Source of the DNA: Syntrophomonas sp. UBA5314
GTDB taxonomy: Bacteria; Bacillota; Syntrophomonadia; Syntrophomonadales; Syntrophomonadaceae
Assembly: GCA_002410325.1 (NCBI GenBank)
Contig: DHRK01000045.1
Coordinates: forward strand, 3,194 to 25,499
Reading direction: 5' to 3'
Length of the DNA: 22,306 nt
Below the pieces are notes generated by a model. The model saw nothing but the letters and a program-made list of their open reading frames with translations. It was not told the origin of the DNA and ran no database searches. Within the stretch, counting starts at the first letter, position 1. Each line of letters starts with the position of its first letter. A program made the translations under genes and the position numbers. Of this stretch, positions 15,236-22,306 are shown one piece after another.

Positions 15236-15847
15236 ATGGCTCAAAAAGAAGCGGTCCGACAATTTAAAAAGGGGCTTATCAGTGATGCCTCCCGCCAGCT
15301 GTTTGGCGAACGCTGCTATGAAGAAGTGACGGTTCAGGACATAGCCGATGCCGCCGGAATGGGCAAGGCAACCCTGTACCAGTATTTTGAAAGCAAAGAG
15401 GAAGTTCTGTTTAGCCTGCTGGCGAGTTACTCGCGTGATGTCACCCGCGTTTTGGAAAGCTGTTGCGATGCCAACCAGGATCCCTATACAACCTTGAAAA
15501 AAGTCATCAGCCTCACTTATCGCCTGTATTTGAAAAACAACCGGATTTTCCTGGCCTACATCTCGTTGAAGAGGACTGCGGCCTTTAAACGGGAATGGCT
15601 GGAAGAACTGAATGCCCTCAGAGAAAGGAAATTTGACCTCCTGGCCTCGGTGCTGGAGAAGGGTTCCGAGCAGGGTGTTTTTATTCAAGTGGACAGCCGC
15701 CGGTTTGCCAGAGTATTAAACAATATATTGCGCGGCTTCAGCCTGGAACCTCTGGAGACCCGGCAGGGGGAGCCAATCGAAGCATTGGGTGAAGATATCA
15801 TTCAATCGATCATATTTAAAGGCATTTTGACGGATGGGGAGGATTAA
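15236..15847 (+). CDS. TetR/AcrR family transcriptional regulator
   Basis: This 203-residue regulator has the standard N-terminal helix-turn-helix: TVQDIADAAGMGKATLYQYF followed by SKEEVLFSLL. The remaining ~150 residues are the helical ligand-binding domain, which is variable and gives no hint of the ligand. ATG 15236 has GGGTG 6 nt upstream; a GTG three codons earlier is possible. Its stop is 3 nt from the next start, and the GGAGG of the next gene lies inside its last codons, so the genes are translationally coupled. It most likely represses its own operon through the inverted repeat at 15147-15175. Confidence 0.92.
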   Translation: MAQKEAVRQFKKGLISDASRQLFGERCYEEVTVQDIADAAGMGKATLYQYFESKEEVLFSLLASYSRDVTRVLESCCDANQDPYTTLKKVISLTYRLYLKNNRIFLAYISLKRTAAFKREWLEELNALRERKFDLLASVLEKGSEQGVFIQVDSRRFARVLNNILRGFSLEPLETRQGEPIEALGEDIIQSIIFKGILTDGED

Positions 15848-15850
15848 CCG

Positions 15851-16966
15851 GTGGGTGAGGGAATGCAGGAGGCCTTTCAGGAAAACCAAAAACCTGGCGC
15901 ATGGGCAGGCTCCAAACGGCGTCTGAGTGTAATTGTACTGTTCGCGTTGATCGGCCTGGCAGCGGTTGGAGGGCTGGTCTGGCACGAATATGCCAAAAAG
16001 ATTGTATCAACCGACAATGCCAAGGTGGCTGGTGATATTGTGGATATTAGCTCCAAGCTGAGCGGCCGCTTGGAAACCATCAAGGTTAAAGAGGAGCAGT
16101 ACGTAGAACAGGGCCAGGTTATGGCCGAGCTGGATCTGGTTCCCCTGCAGCTGGCCCTCAACCAGGCTGAAGCGGCCATGGAACAGGCTCAGGCCAACTA
16201 TGACAAGCTTCCGGAAGACATAAGGTCGGCGGATGCGGCCGTTGCCAAGGCCGAAGATGCCTTAAACGCCGCTCTGGGAACCGAAAAGACCAGTGAGATA
16301 GCCCTGGCCGAAGGGGAAAGAGCCCTTAAGCAGAATGAAACCCTTTATCAAGCCGGGGCGGTAGCAGAAGAAACCTATAAGGCAAACCAGGCCAGGGTGA
16401 ACAGCCTGGAAGCCGCGCTGGATACGGCCCGGGCCAACACCGGCGTCGCCCGGGCTGCCCTGGAGGACGCCCGGGCCAAAGACGATGCCACCCAAAAGAC
16501 TTCGGGCGCTATATACCAGGCGCAACTTAAAAAAGCCCGGGCCGACTATGAAGTGGCTCAATACAATTTAGACAATGCCTCGATTAAGGCCCCGATCTCA
16601 GGCACGGTGGTTCGGGTGTCGGTGCAAGCCGGGGAGAATGTATCCTTCGGCCAAACCATCTTAAGCATCTGTGACCTGGAAAATGCCTATATCACCGCCA
16701 ATATCGATGAACAGGATATTGCCCGCATACAACCGGGCCAAAAGGTTGAAATAAGCATCGACGCTTATTCCGGTCAGACCCTTAACGGCCAGGTAGATAG
16801 CATCGGGGGAGCTGCTCAATCGGTGTTTTCCATAATCTCTACCGAGAGCTCTTCCGGCAACTATACCAAGGTTTCACAACGCCTGCCCATAAAAATTGTT
16901 ACCGAAAAAGGCAAGCTGCTTCTCCGGCCGGGAATGTCCGCTGTAGTTAAAATCCACACGGTCTGA
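15851..16966 (+). CDS. HlyD/EmrA family efflux adaptor (membrane fusion protein)
   Basis: This 371-residue protein is anchored by one transmembrane helix (about residues 25-44, VIVLFALIGLAAVGGLVW). A lipoyl half-motif follows (VSTDNAKVAGDIVDISSKLSG), then a long alpha-helical hairpin rich in Ala/Glu (about 95-215), the second lipoyl half (APISGTVVRVSVQAGENVSFG) and a beta-barrel domain (DEQDIARIQPGQKVEISIDAYSG). This is the EmrA-type layout. In a Gram-positive-type cell it would extend the transporter through the wall or shape its outer gate. The GTG at 15851 lies 8 nt after GGAGG at the end of tetR. An ATG four codons later is less well placed. Confidence 0.92.
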   Translation: MGEGMQEAFQENQKPGAWAGSKRRLSVIVLFALIGLAAVGGLVWHEYAKKIVSTDNAKVAGDIVDISSKLSGRLETIKVKEEQYVEQGQVMAELDLVPLQLALNQAEAAMEQAQANYDKLPEDIRSADAAVAKAEDALNAALGTEKTSEIALAEGERALKQNETLYQAGAVAEETYKANQARVNSLEAALDTARANTGVARAALEDARAKDDATQKTSGAIYQAQLKKARADYEVAQYNLDNASIKAPISGTVVRVSVQAGENVSFGQTILSICDLENAYITANIDEQDIARIQPGQKVEISIDAYSGQTLNGQVDSIGGAAQSVFSIISTESSSGNYTKVSQRLPIKIVTEKGKLLLRPGMSAVVKIHTV

Positions 16967-16990
16967 TGAACACTCCATGAGAGAGAATCG

Positions 16991-18559
16991 ATGAATGAAA
17001 ACACGCCCAGCCAATTTAGCTGGACCAGCATCATTGTAATAGTTATCGGGACGTTTATGGCCATACTGAACAACAGCATAGTCAATGTTGCCCTGCCTAA
17101 AATAATGCTTATCTTTAACTGCGGGCAGGATTCCATCCAGTGGGTTTTAACCGCCTACACCATGACCCTGGGGGTCGTTATGCCCATCTCCGGATACCTG
17201 GGCGATACCTTCGGCAGCAAACGAATTTATTCTGTCGCCCTGGCGCTTTTTACCCTGGGTTCTATCATTTCGGGACTATCCTGGGGGGTTAACAGCCTGG
17301 TGGCAGCCCGGATCATTCAGGCGATTGGCGGAGGCCTTATGCAGCCCGTGGGTATGGCCTTTGTATATCGGGTAACACCGCGGGAAAAAATCGGCATGGT
17401 TATGGGTGTGTACGGAATTGCCGCCATGGCTGCGCCGGCTATAGGTCCTACCTTCGGCGGGTATCTGGTTGAGTATATAAGCTGGCGTCTGATTTTTTAT
17501 GTCAACGTACCTATCGGAATAATCAATCTCTTCCTGGCCGGACTCTTGCTCAAAGAAAGCCCCCTGCTCAAAGGCAAGCATTTTGACTGGGTAGGCTTTT
17601 TCTCTTCAGCCACCGGTCTTTTCTGCCTGCTCCTGGCGACCAGTCAGGGCTCCCAATATGGCTGGACCTCCACCTACATTTTGGGGCTCTTGATAGTGGC
17701 CGCAACTACCCTCACCATTTTTGTGTACAACGAAATGAACCACCCCGAACCGCTCCTGGACCTGCGTATCTTTAAAGACGCTATGTTCACTATATCCGTA
17801 ATAGTTGGCTCAGTGTTAAATATCGGGCTGTTTGGAGCGGTATTTTTATTGCCCCTGTTTATTCAAAACGTCATGGGGCAGACCGCCATGCAGAGCGGGA
17901 TACTGTTGCTTCCCGCGGCTTTGGCCACGGCGATTATCATGCCCGTAGCCGGAAAAATATTTGACCGTTATGGAGCCCGGGGGGTGGTGATGACCGGACT
18001 CATCATCTGCGCCTTTACCACTTTTAAAATGGTAAGCTTTACTGAGCTTACCGCCTTTTCAGTCATGATCGGGTGGACCATGCTGCGCGGGGTGGGAATG
18101 GGATTATCCATGATCACCGTGACTACGGCCGGCATGCTGAAAATACCGATGGAAAAAATCAGCCGGGCCTCCGCCCTGGGCAACGTTATTCGCCAATGTG
18201 CGGGCTCTCTGGGGGTTGCTCTATTCAGCGCCATCCTGCACAACCGCCAGGCGTTTCACTACGCCAATCTGGTTCAAAACAGTAATCTGGGGAGTACTGC
18301 CGCGGCCGGGTTTTGGGCCTGGCTCAGCCAGACCGCCGTTTATCAAGGATGGTCCACACTTCAGTCCCAGTATGTAGGATTGGCCCTGGCCGCCAAGCAG
18401 ATGGCTAAATTGTCGCTGGTAAACGCGATTGACGACTGCTTCCTGGTGGCTGCGGGTATTACCCTGTTCGGGGCCGTTTTGGGGGTATTTCTGGGGCCGC
18501 GGCCTTTCCGCAAGACTGCGCCTGACAAGATGATAACCCCATTGAAATTGGAAGCGTAA
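16991..18559 (+). CDS. DHA2 family MFS multidrug transporter (EmrB/QacA type)
   Basis: This 522-residue protein with about 14 membrane segments belongs to the drug:proton antiporter-2 family. Visible motifs are the first-helix LNNSIVNVALPKIM pattern with acidic residue replaced by Asn, motif A GYLGDTFGSKRIY, the arginine motif VAARIIQAIGGGLMQP and motif C GPTFGGYLVEYISWRLIFYVN. It should export hydrophobic compounds using the proton gradient, together with the adaptor encoded 24 nt upstream. The Shine-Dalgarno sequence is weak (GAGAG), so it may rely on coupling to the upstream gene. The usual first-helix aspartate of QacA/EmrB proteins (LDxTIVNVALP) is Asn here, which may affect coupling or substrate range. 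A strong terminator follows. Confidence 0.93.
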   Translation: MNENTPSQFSWTSIIVIVIGTFMAILNNSIVNVALPKIMLIFNCGQDSIQWVLTAYTMTLGVVMPISGYLGDTFGSKRIYSVALALFTLGSIISGLSWGVNSLVAARIIQAIGGGLMQPVGMAFVYRVTPREKIGMVMGVYGIAAMAAPAIGPTFGGYLVEYISWRLIFYVNVPIGIINLFLAGLLLKESPLLKGKHFDWVGFFSSATGLFCLLLATSQGSQYGWTSTYILGLLIVAATTLTIFVYNEMNHPEPLLDLRIFKDAMFTISVIVGSVLNIGLFGAVFLLPLFIQNVMGQTAMQSGILLLPAALATAIIMPVAGKIFDRYGARGVVMTGLIICAFTTFKMVSFTELTAFSVMIGWTMLRGVGMGLSMITVTTAGMLKIPMEKISRASALGNVIRQCAGSLGVALFSAILHNRQAFHYANLVQNSNLGSTAAAGFWAWLSQTAVYQGWSTLQSQYVGLALAAKQMAKLSLVNAIDDCFLVAAGITLFGAVLGVFLGPRPFRKTAPDKMITPLKLEA

Positions 18560-18649
18560 ATTGTTCCAGGGTTTTTGACGCTTGTAAACGCTGCGGTTTT
18601 TATCGGGATCAATCATAGAGCAAATAAATAACTTATAGGGATGAACTTT

Positions 18650-18675
18650 ACCGGCTGCAGGGCCGGTTTTTTTTA
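18650..18675 (+). terminator. Rho-independent terminator of the efflux operon
   Basis: ACCGGC (18650-18655) pairs with GCCGGT (18662-18667) around TGCAGG, followed by a run of eight T. It lies 90 nt after the transporter stop and 78 nt before the radical SAM gene. Confidence 0.9.
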
Positions 18676-18752
18676 TTCCGTGGAATATCAGGAAAAAATT
18701 GAGAGAATCCTATATAGTGATCCCTTTAAAAACGGCAGGGAGAAAGGAGTCG

Positions 18753-20510
18753 ATGATTTTGCCAATAGCGCGCATTACCCTGATCGAGCCCCGGGCTCCG
18801 GGACGGCATGTTTACAGCCTGGTGAAAATGCCCCGGCTGGGTCTGCCCATGCTGGGCACTCAGTTGAAGAAGCGGGGATATGAGGTCAAATTTATATACG
18901 GCGACCTGTCCGGGATTAAAGCCGCCGATATAATGGGCGCAGACCTGATCGGGGTATCCACCACTACTTCGACCTGCTATGAAGCCTATAAAATAGCCGG
19001 CTATTGCCGCCAAAAGGGCCTACCGGTGGTCCTGGGAGGAGTCCATGCCAGCTTTGTGCCCCAGGAGGCCATCCAATATTGCGACTACGTATGCCGGGGA
19101 GAAGCCGATCACAGCTTTGCAGATCTGGTGGACGTCCTGAACCGGAATGAAGCTCCTTGCCAGATACCGGGAATCTATTATCGACAGGATGGCAAACTGA
19201 TTGACAATCCCTGGCCGGACTATCCGGATATGGCGGAGCTGCCGCCGGTGGACATTGAGTTCCTGGAATCCCTGGGCCTTCATTGTTACCCGGTTATGAC
19301 CTCCCGGGGCTGCCCCCACGACTGTACCTTTTGCAGCGTGACGCGGATGTTCGGGCACCGCCATCGCCACCAGGGCCTGGCTCAAACCCTGACCAACCTT
19401 ACCCCCTATGCCGGGAAAAAGGTTTTTTTCTGTGACGACAATTTCACGGCCCGGCCCCGCTGCAGCAAAGAGCTTTTGCGGGAGATGAGCGGGCGGGGCA
19501 TCTGCCCTTCCTGGTGGGGCGCCCAGGTTCGGGTTGACACGGCCCGCGACGAAGAGCTGGTGAGCCTTATGAGTCGAGCCAACTGCCGGGTGGTGTATGT
19601 CGGTATGGAATCGATCAATCCCCGCACCCTGGAGGCCTTTAATAAAAGGCAGGGGGTGGCCGATATCGAACACTGCATTAAAATCTTTCACCGCTATGGA
19701 ATCATGGTGCACGGCATGTTTGTATTGGGAAGCGACGAGGATGATCGGGCCACAGTCCGTGAAACGGCCGAGTTCACTATATCTTCCGGTCTGGATACGG
19801 TGCAGTTTCTGTCCCTGGTGCCCCTGCCGGGTACGCCTTTGTACGAGCAGCTGAAAGATCAGGGGAGGCTTCTTTCCGGGGATTGGCGATATTATGACGG
19901 CCATCATGTGGTTTACCGGCCTAAACTGATGAGCCCCTGGGAACTGCAGGACGAAACCATGAAGGCCTTCCACCGTTTCTATTCGCCCCTGCGCTGGGGC
20001 CGGGGCCTGAGCGGAAAAAGAAATCAGGCCTGGACCTACCGGGCGGCGGGATTTTACCTTGCCCGGTGCTACTCCCGGGAAAGCCGCTCCTGGAGCCAGC
20101 ATTTGCGCCTGATTGATAGGATTGGCGCCCAGCCCAGCGTACAGGTTGACAGAACTTTAAAGAAATTTACCTTAAAGGGATTCAAATACCTTTCAACAGC
20201 CCGCATCCTTGATGTGGAGGTGGAAGAGCAAAAAGACGTACTCCTGGTTGACCTGCGCGGCTGCCTCAATAAAAGGGCCTTGCGCGAAGTATTGGCAACC
20301 TGTAAAAAGTTGGTGGGAAATTACAAAGCGCTGGTGATAAACATCGGGCAGCTCAGTTTCCCTTCGGAAGACCTCCTCAAGTCTTTTATAAAGGGCCTGG
20401 ATAAAGTTGCCGGAAAGGCCCAGAAGGTCAAATTGAACTCGCAGCTGAGCGCAACGATTATGCAAATGATCGAAAAAGACAATCTGTCCTTGCCCAATTT
20501 TGAATTTTGA
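18753..20510 (+). CDS. B12-binding-domain radical SAM protein with C-terminal STAS-like domain
   Basis: This 585-residue protein starts with a cobalamin-binding-like Rossmann domain (about 1-130; GLPMLGTQLKKRGYEVKFIY, GVSTTTSTCYEA, LGGVHASFVP). The radical SAM domain then has the cluster motif Cys187-x3-Cys191-x2-Cys194 in SRGCPHDCTFCS, plus FFCDDNF and VYVGMESINP. The last ~105 residues (VEEQKDVLLVDLRGCLNKRA ... KALVINIGQLSF ... KVKLNSQLSATIMQM) look like a STAS domain, a protein-interaction fold that is unusual on this family. The start is uncertain: AAAGGAG is 3 nt from ATG 18753 and 9 nt from an in-frame TTG at 18759. The frame extends upstream to 18699 without a ribosome site. No substrate can be inferred: such enzymes methylate, rearrange or cyclise lipids, hopanoids or natural products. 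Confidence 0.9.
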   Translation: MILPIARITLIEPRAPGRHVYSLVKMPRLGLPMLGTQLKKRGYEVKFIYGDLSGIKAADIMGADLIGVSTTTSTCYEAYKIAGYCRQKGLPVVLGGVHASFVPQEAIQYCDYVCRGEADHSFADLVDVLNRNEAPCQIPGIYYRQDGKLIDNPWPDYPDMAELPPVDIEFLESLGLHCYPVMTSRGCPHDCTFCSVTRMFGHRHRHQGLAQTLTNLTPYAGKKVFFCDDNFTARPRCSKELLREMSGRGICPSWWGAQVRVDTARDEELVSLMSRANCRVVYVGMESINPRTLEAFNKRQGVADIEHCIKIFHRYGIMVHGMFVLGSDEDDRATVRETAEFTISSGLDTVQFLSLVPLPGTPLYEQLKDQGRLLSGDWRYYDGHHVVYRPKLMSPWELQDETMKAFHRFYSPLRWGRGLSGKRNQAWTYRAAGFYLARCYSRESRSWSQHLRLIDRIGAQPSVQVDRTLKKFTLKGFKYLSTARILDVEVEEQKDVLLVDLRGCLNKRALREVLATCKKLVGNYKALVINIGQLSFPSEDLLKSFIKGLDKVAGKAQKVKLNSQLSATIMQMIEKDNLSLPNFEF

Positions 20511-20573
20511 TTACCCTTTTAGAAACACAAAAAACGTACTCCTCTATTCTCCCAATGGTGCGCCATATTAAAT

Positions 20574-20850
20574 AAAAGTAGGTCCCAGCCTCCGGCCCTG
20601 CTTTTTATAGAGTCCTACAGGCCTGACGAAACAATTGCCTATAAGTAGGAGAAAACATGCAGGCCGCTAAAGGTCGTGAGACTTTGCCCTGGGGATAATT
20701 TGGGGCCTGCAGCCGTACTGGGAACGGTACTAGTGATGGAAAAATAAATAAGGACCAGCGGTACTTTAGTAGTAGACCGGGGCCTCGATATGATAATTTT
20801 TTTTATCCAGGTAGGGAATGAAAGAGTAAACCCCGGTCTGTATTGCTTTT
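20574..20850 (+). other. Stem-rich gene-free leader upstream of the SipW-type genes
   Basis: Successive potential stems are TCCTAC-AGGC/GCCT-GTAGGA (20613-20622/20637-20650), GCAGGCC/GGCCTGC (20659-20665/20704-20710, enclosing an AAAG-TC/GA-CTTT hairpin), CCGT/ACGG (about 20713-20727), and AGACCGGGG/CCCCGGTCT (20774-20782/20831-20839) followed by GTATTGCTTTT. I recognise no known riboswitch class here. The density of stems suggests a structured 5' leader or an uncharacterised RNA. No gene is seen between 20511 and 20907. Confidence 0.45.
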
Positions 20851-20855
20851 ACGGG

Positions 20856-20899
20856 CCTCCCCTTATACTTGAATCATGACCGGGATAAGAAAAGGGAGG
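20856..20899 (+). promoter_or_regulatory. Hairpin that would sequester a ribosome binding site
   Basis: CCTCCC-CTTAT (20856-20866) is complementary to ATAAG-(AAAA)-GGGAGG (20885-20899). GGGAGG is the Shine-Dalgarno sequence of the first SipW-type gene, 8 nt before its ATG. Folding would block translation, so opening by protein, temperature or upstream RNA structure could control expression. Confidence 0.5.
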
Positions 20900-20907
20900 T
20901 TAATGAT

Positions 20908-21609
20908 ATGAAGAAAATCAGAGTACTGGCGCTGGTGATGATATTCGCCTTCGCTGCTCTGGGTGGAGCATACGCCATGTGGTATGACAGCCTCTATTTA
21001 TATACCACGATTAAAACCGGATCGGTTGACGTGTGCTGGGCCAACGTCAAAACCAGCGACGACGGGGGTCACTATGCCGAAATGTCCGGAGAAGCCGGTG
21101 CGAATGTCTGGCTGGGCAACGTGGACAGTATGGACTCCGGAAATCCCAATTCGGGCGAGCTCAAGAATGTTGCCTCACTCAATGCGGAATTGACTCCTGA
21201 TTTGGAATGGTCCGATGTCCGGGCCGTCAACGACCAGTTGAATATAACCCTGCTAAACGCCTACCCGGGCTACCAGGAATATATTGAAGCCGACATTGTC
21301 AACCTGGGCACAGTGCCTGTGAAGTTCCGGGTTATTGATGAAGACGTTCCCCCCTGGGTGGTAATACAGGTCGACCTGTATTCCAATGAAATGGGCGAAG
21401 TTCAAAATTGGACGTCTCTGGAAGGCTACCAGCTGGATCCCGGCGCAATCGTACATGCCAGGATTACCTACCGGATCCACCAGTCCGCCGAGCAGAGCAA
21501 ACAAGTATCGTTTGAGCTTCAGTTAAAGGGCATCCAGTGGAACGAGTACAGCCCGGACGAATCCTACGTCTTGCCTGACTCAATCCAACCCAATAGAATT
21601 GGCGACTAA
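20908..21609 (+). CDS. SipW-type signal peptide secreted protein (TasA/camelysin-like), copy 1
   Basis: This 233-residue exported protein has the N-terminus MKKIRVLALVMIFAFAALGG followed by AYAMWYDSL. It is a short basic-hydrophobic signal with cleavage probably after Ala23 and a following Trp-Tyr-Asp, the pattern of SipW-processed proteins such as TasA and camelysin. The mature part is beta-rich and acidic, with NAYPGYQEYIEADIVNLGT, VPVKFRV and LEGYQLDPGA, a layout seen in surface or biofilm-fibre subunits. The frame opens 13 codons upstream at 20869, but GGGAGG lies 8 nt before the ATG at 20908. Its Shine-Dalgarno sequence lies in the arm of a hairpin. The next gene is a paralogue 37 nt downstream, so the two form an operon. 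Confidence 0.88.
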   Translation: MKKIRVLALVMIFAFAALGGAYAMWYDSLYLYTTIKTGSVDVCWANVKTSDDGGHYAEMSGEAGANVWLGNVDSMDSGNPNSGELKNVASLNAELTPDLEWSDVRAVNDQLNITLLNAYPGYQEYIEADIVNLGTVPVKFRVIDEDVPPWVVIQVDLYSNEMGEVQNWTSLEGYQLDPGAIVHARITYRIHQSAEQSKQVSFELQLKGIQWNEYSPDESYVLPDSIQPNRIGD

Positions 21610-21646
21610 GCGATTAAGGAAGTAATGCAAGAGGAGGGTAACTATC

Positions 21647-22306
21647 ATGAGAAAGGTTAAAGTTTTGGCACTGGTGCTGGTATTCACCTTCGCCGCTCTG
21701 GGCGGAGCGTATGCCATGTGGTACGACAGCCTGTTTTTAGACACCACGGTTGAGACCGGAAATGTTGATATAACTTGGGTTTGTGTAACATCGAGCGATC
21801 CGGGTCCTAACTATAAGGGCGAGTGCGGCCAGGGCACTGATGTATATAACGGCAGCCTGGACAGTATGGAAATTGGCAATCCCAATGGCGCTGAACTCAA
21901 AAACATAGGTTCATTGAACTTCGAAATGGGCGACGACAGTGAATACGGCGATGCTCGCAGCAAAGACGACAAGTTGGAAATTACCCTGAAAAACGGCTAT
22001 CCCGGGTACCAGGAAAGTGTGGAAGCCGGCATTAAAAATATCGGCACGGTGCCTGTGAAGTTCCGCATAACCACTGAAAATGTTCCCTCCTGGCTGCAAG
22101 TCAAGACCTACCTGCCGGATGAAGGGAAAGAAGGAGATCAATTTACCGCCCTGGAAGGATACCAGCTGGATCCAGGCGCCACCGTCCTGGTCACCATCGT
22201 CTATCTGGTAACCCAGGAAGCGCCCCAGAATGCCAATCAAAGCTTCCAGGTGGTAGTGAAAGGCGTCCAGTGGAACGAATACAGCGTAGATGATTCCTTT
22301 ATCCTC
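21647..22306 (+). CDS. SipW-type secreted protein, copy 2 (cut by window end)
   Basis: The frame is open from ATG 21647 to the last base of the window, 220 codons without a stop, so only a few C-terminal residues are probably missing. GGAGGG lies 8 nt before the start. The signal peptide MRKVKVLALVLVFTFAALGG-AYAMWYDSL is nearly the same as in copy 1. The mature parts align throughout (SMEIGNPNGAELKNIGSLN, NGYPGYQESVEAGIKNIGT, VPVKFRI, LEGYQLDPGA, GVQWNEYS), so the pair arose by tandem duplication. Copy 2 differs in having two extra cysteines (VCVT and KGECGQ) near the N-terminus of the mature domain. A SipW-type peptidase gene would be expected nearby but is not in the window. Confidence 0.9.
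   Translation, partial: MRKVKVLALVLVFTFAALGGAYAMWYDSLFLDTTVETGNVDITWVCVTSSDPGPNYKGECGQGTDVYNGSLDSMEIGNPNGAELKNIGSLNFEMGDDSEYGDARSKDDKLEITLKNGYPGYQESVEAGIKNIGTVPVKFRITTENVPSWLQVKTYLPDEGKEGDQFTALEGYQLDPGATVLVTIVYLVTQEAPQNANQSFQVVVKGVQWNEYSVDDSFIL

Noticed and set aside
15979..15993. TGGCACGAATATGCC resembling a sigma-54 promoter
   Set aside because: The GG and GC elements are not 10 bp apart and the site is inside the HlyD-type coding region.
19020..20102. A 360-residue leftward frame within the radical SAM gene
   Set aside because: Antisense to the cluster-binding and core radical SAM sequence; composition rich in Pro/His/Gly as expected of a shadow in GC-rich DNA.
20511..20907. Known riboswitch (c-di-GMP-I/II, cobalamin, manganese, fluoride) before the SipW-type genes
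   Set aside because: None of the conserved core strings of these classes could be found; reported only as an unassigned structured leader.

Overview
The window is about 22.3 kb of a bacterial chromosome with moderate-to-high GC. It most resembles a Clostridia-class Firmicute of the Syntrophomonas / Pelotomaculum / Desulfotomaculum sort. This is an inference from strong GGAGG-type ribosome binding sites, frequent GTG/TTG starts, a FadN-order beta-oxidation fusion protein, SipW-type secreted proteins and a Gram-positive HlyD/EmrB-type pair. No rRNA, tRNA or CRISPR array was seen.

Region 1 (1-6580) is a leftward fatty-acid beta-oxidation operon. Its order is fadN-type 3-hydroxyacyl-CoA dehydrogenase/enoyl-CoA hydratase fusion, thiolase, a ~600-aa acyl-CoA dehydrogenase, then a CoA-transferase cut by the window edge. 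A good sigma-54 promoter match lies upstream of fadN. Behind it is what looks like the 5' half of a group II intron with no reverse transcriptase.

Region 2 (6581-10956) is also leftward. It holds a FeoB-like membrane protein that lacks the G domain, with a Fur box placed just after its promoter. Next come two aminotransferases (one is HisC) and a small DNRLRE-type protein.

Region 3 (11000-15105) contains a membrane diguanylate cyclase (rightward). Convergent with it, 31 bp apart, is a leftward protein that appears to join an ADP-ribosyltransferase-like fold to an HD hydrolase domain. This protein is the best candidate here for undescribed biology. Beyond it is a 715-bp gene-free stretch with a 212-bp palindromic, MITE-like element, followed by a small cupin gene.

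Region 4 (15147-18675) is a self-contained efflux operon: TetR regulator, HlyD-type adaptor and 14-TM DHA2 transporter. It has a near-consensus sigma-70 promoter overlapping a long inverted repeat (probable operator) and ends in a clear intrinsic terminator.

Region 5 (18676-22306) has a B12-binding radical SAM protein with an added C-terminal STAS-like domain. After it comes a ~400-bp leader rich in stems, including one that would mask a ribosome binding site. Two tandem paralogous SipW-type secreted proteins follow, the second cut by the window end.
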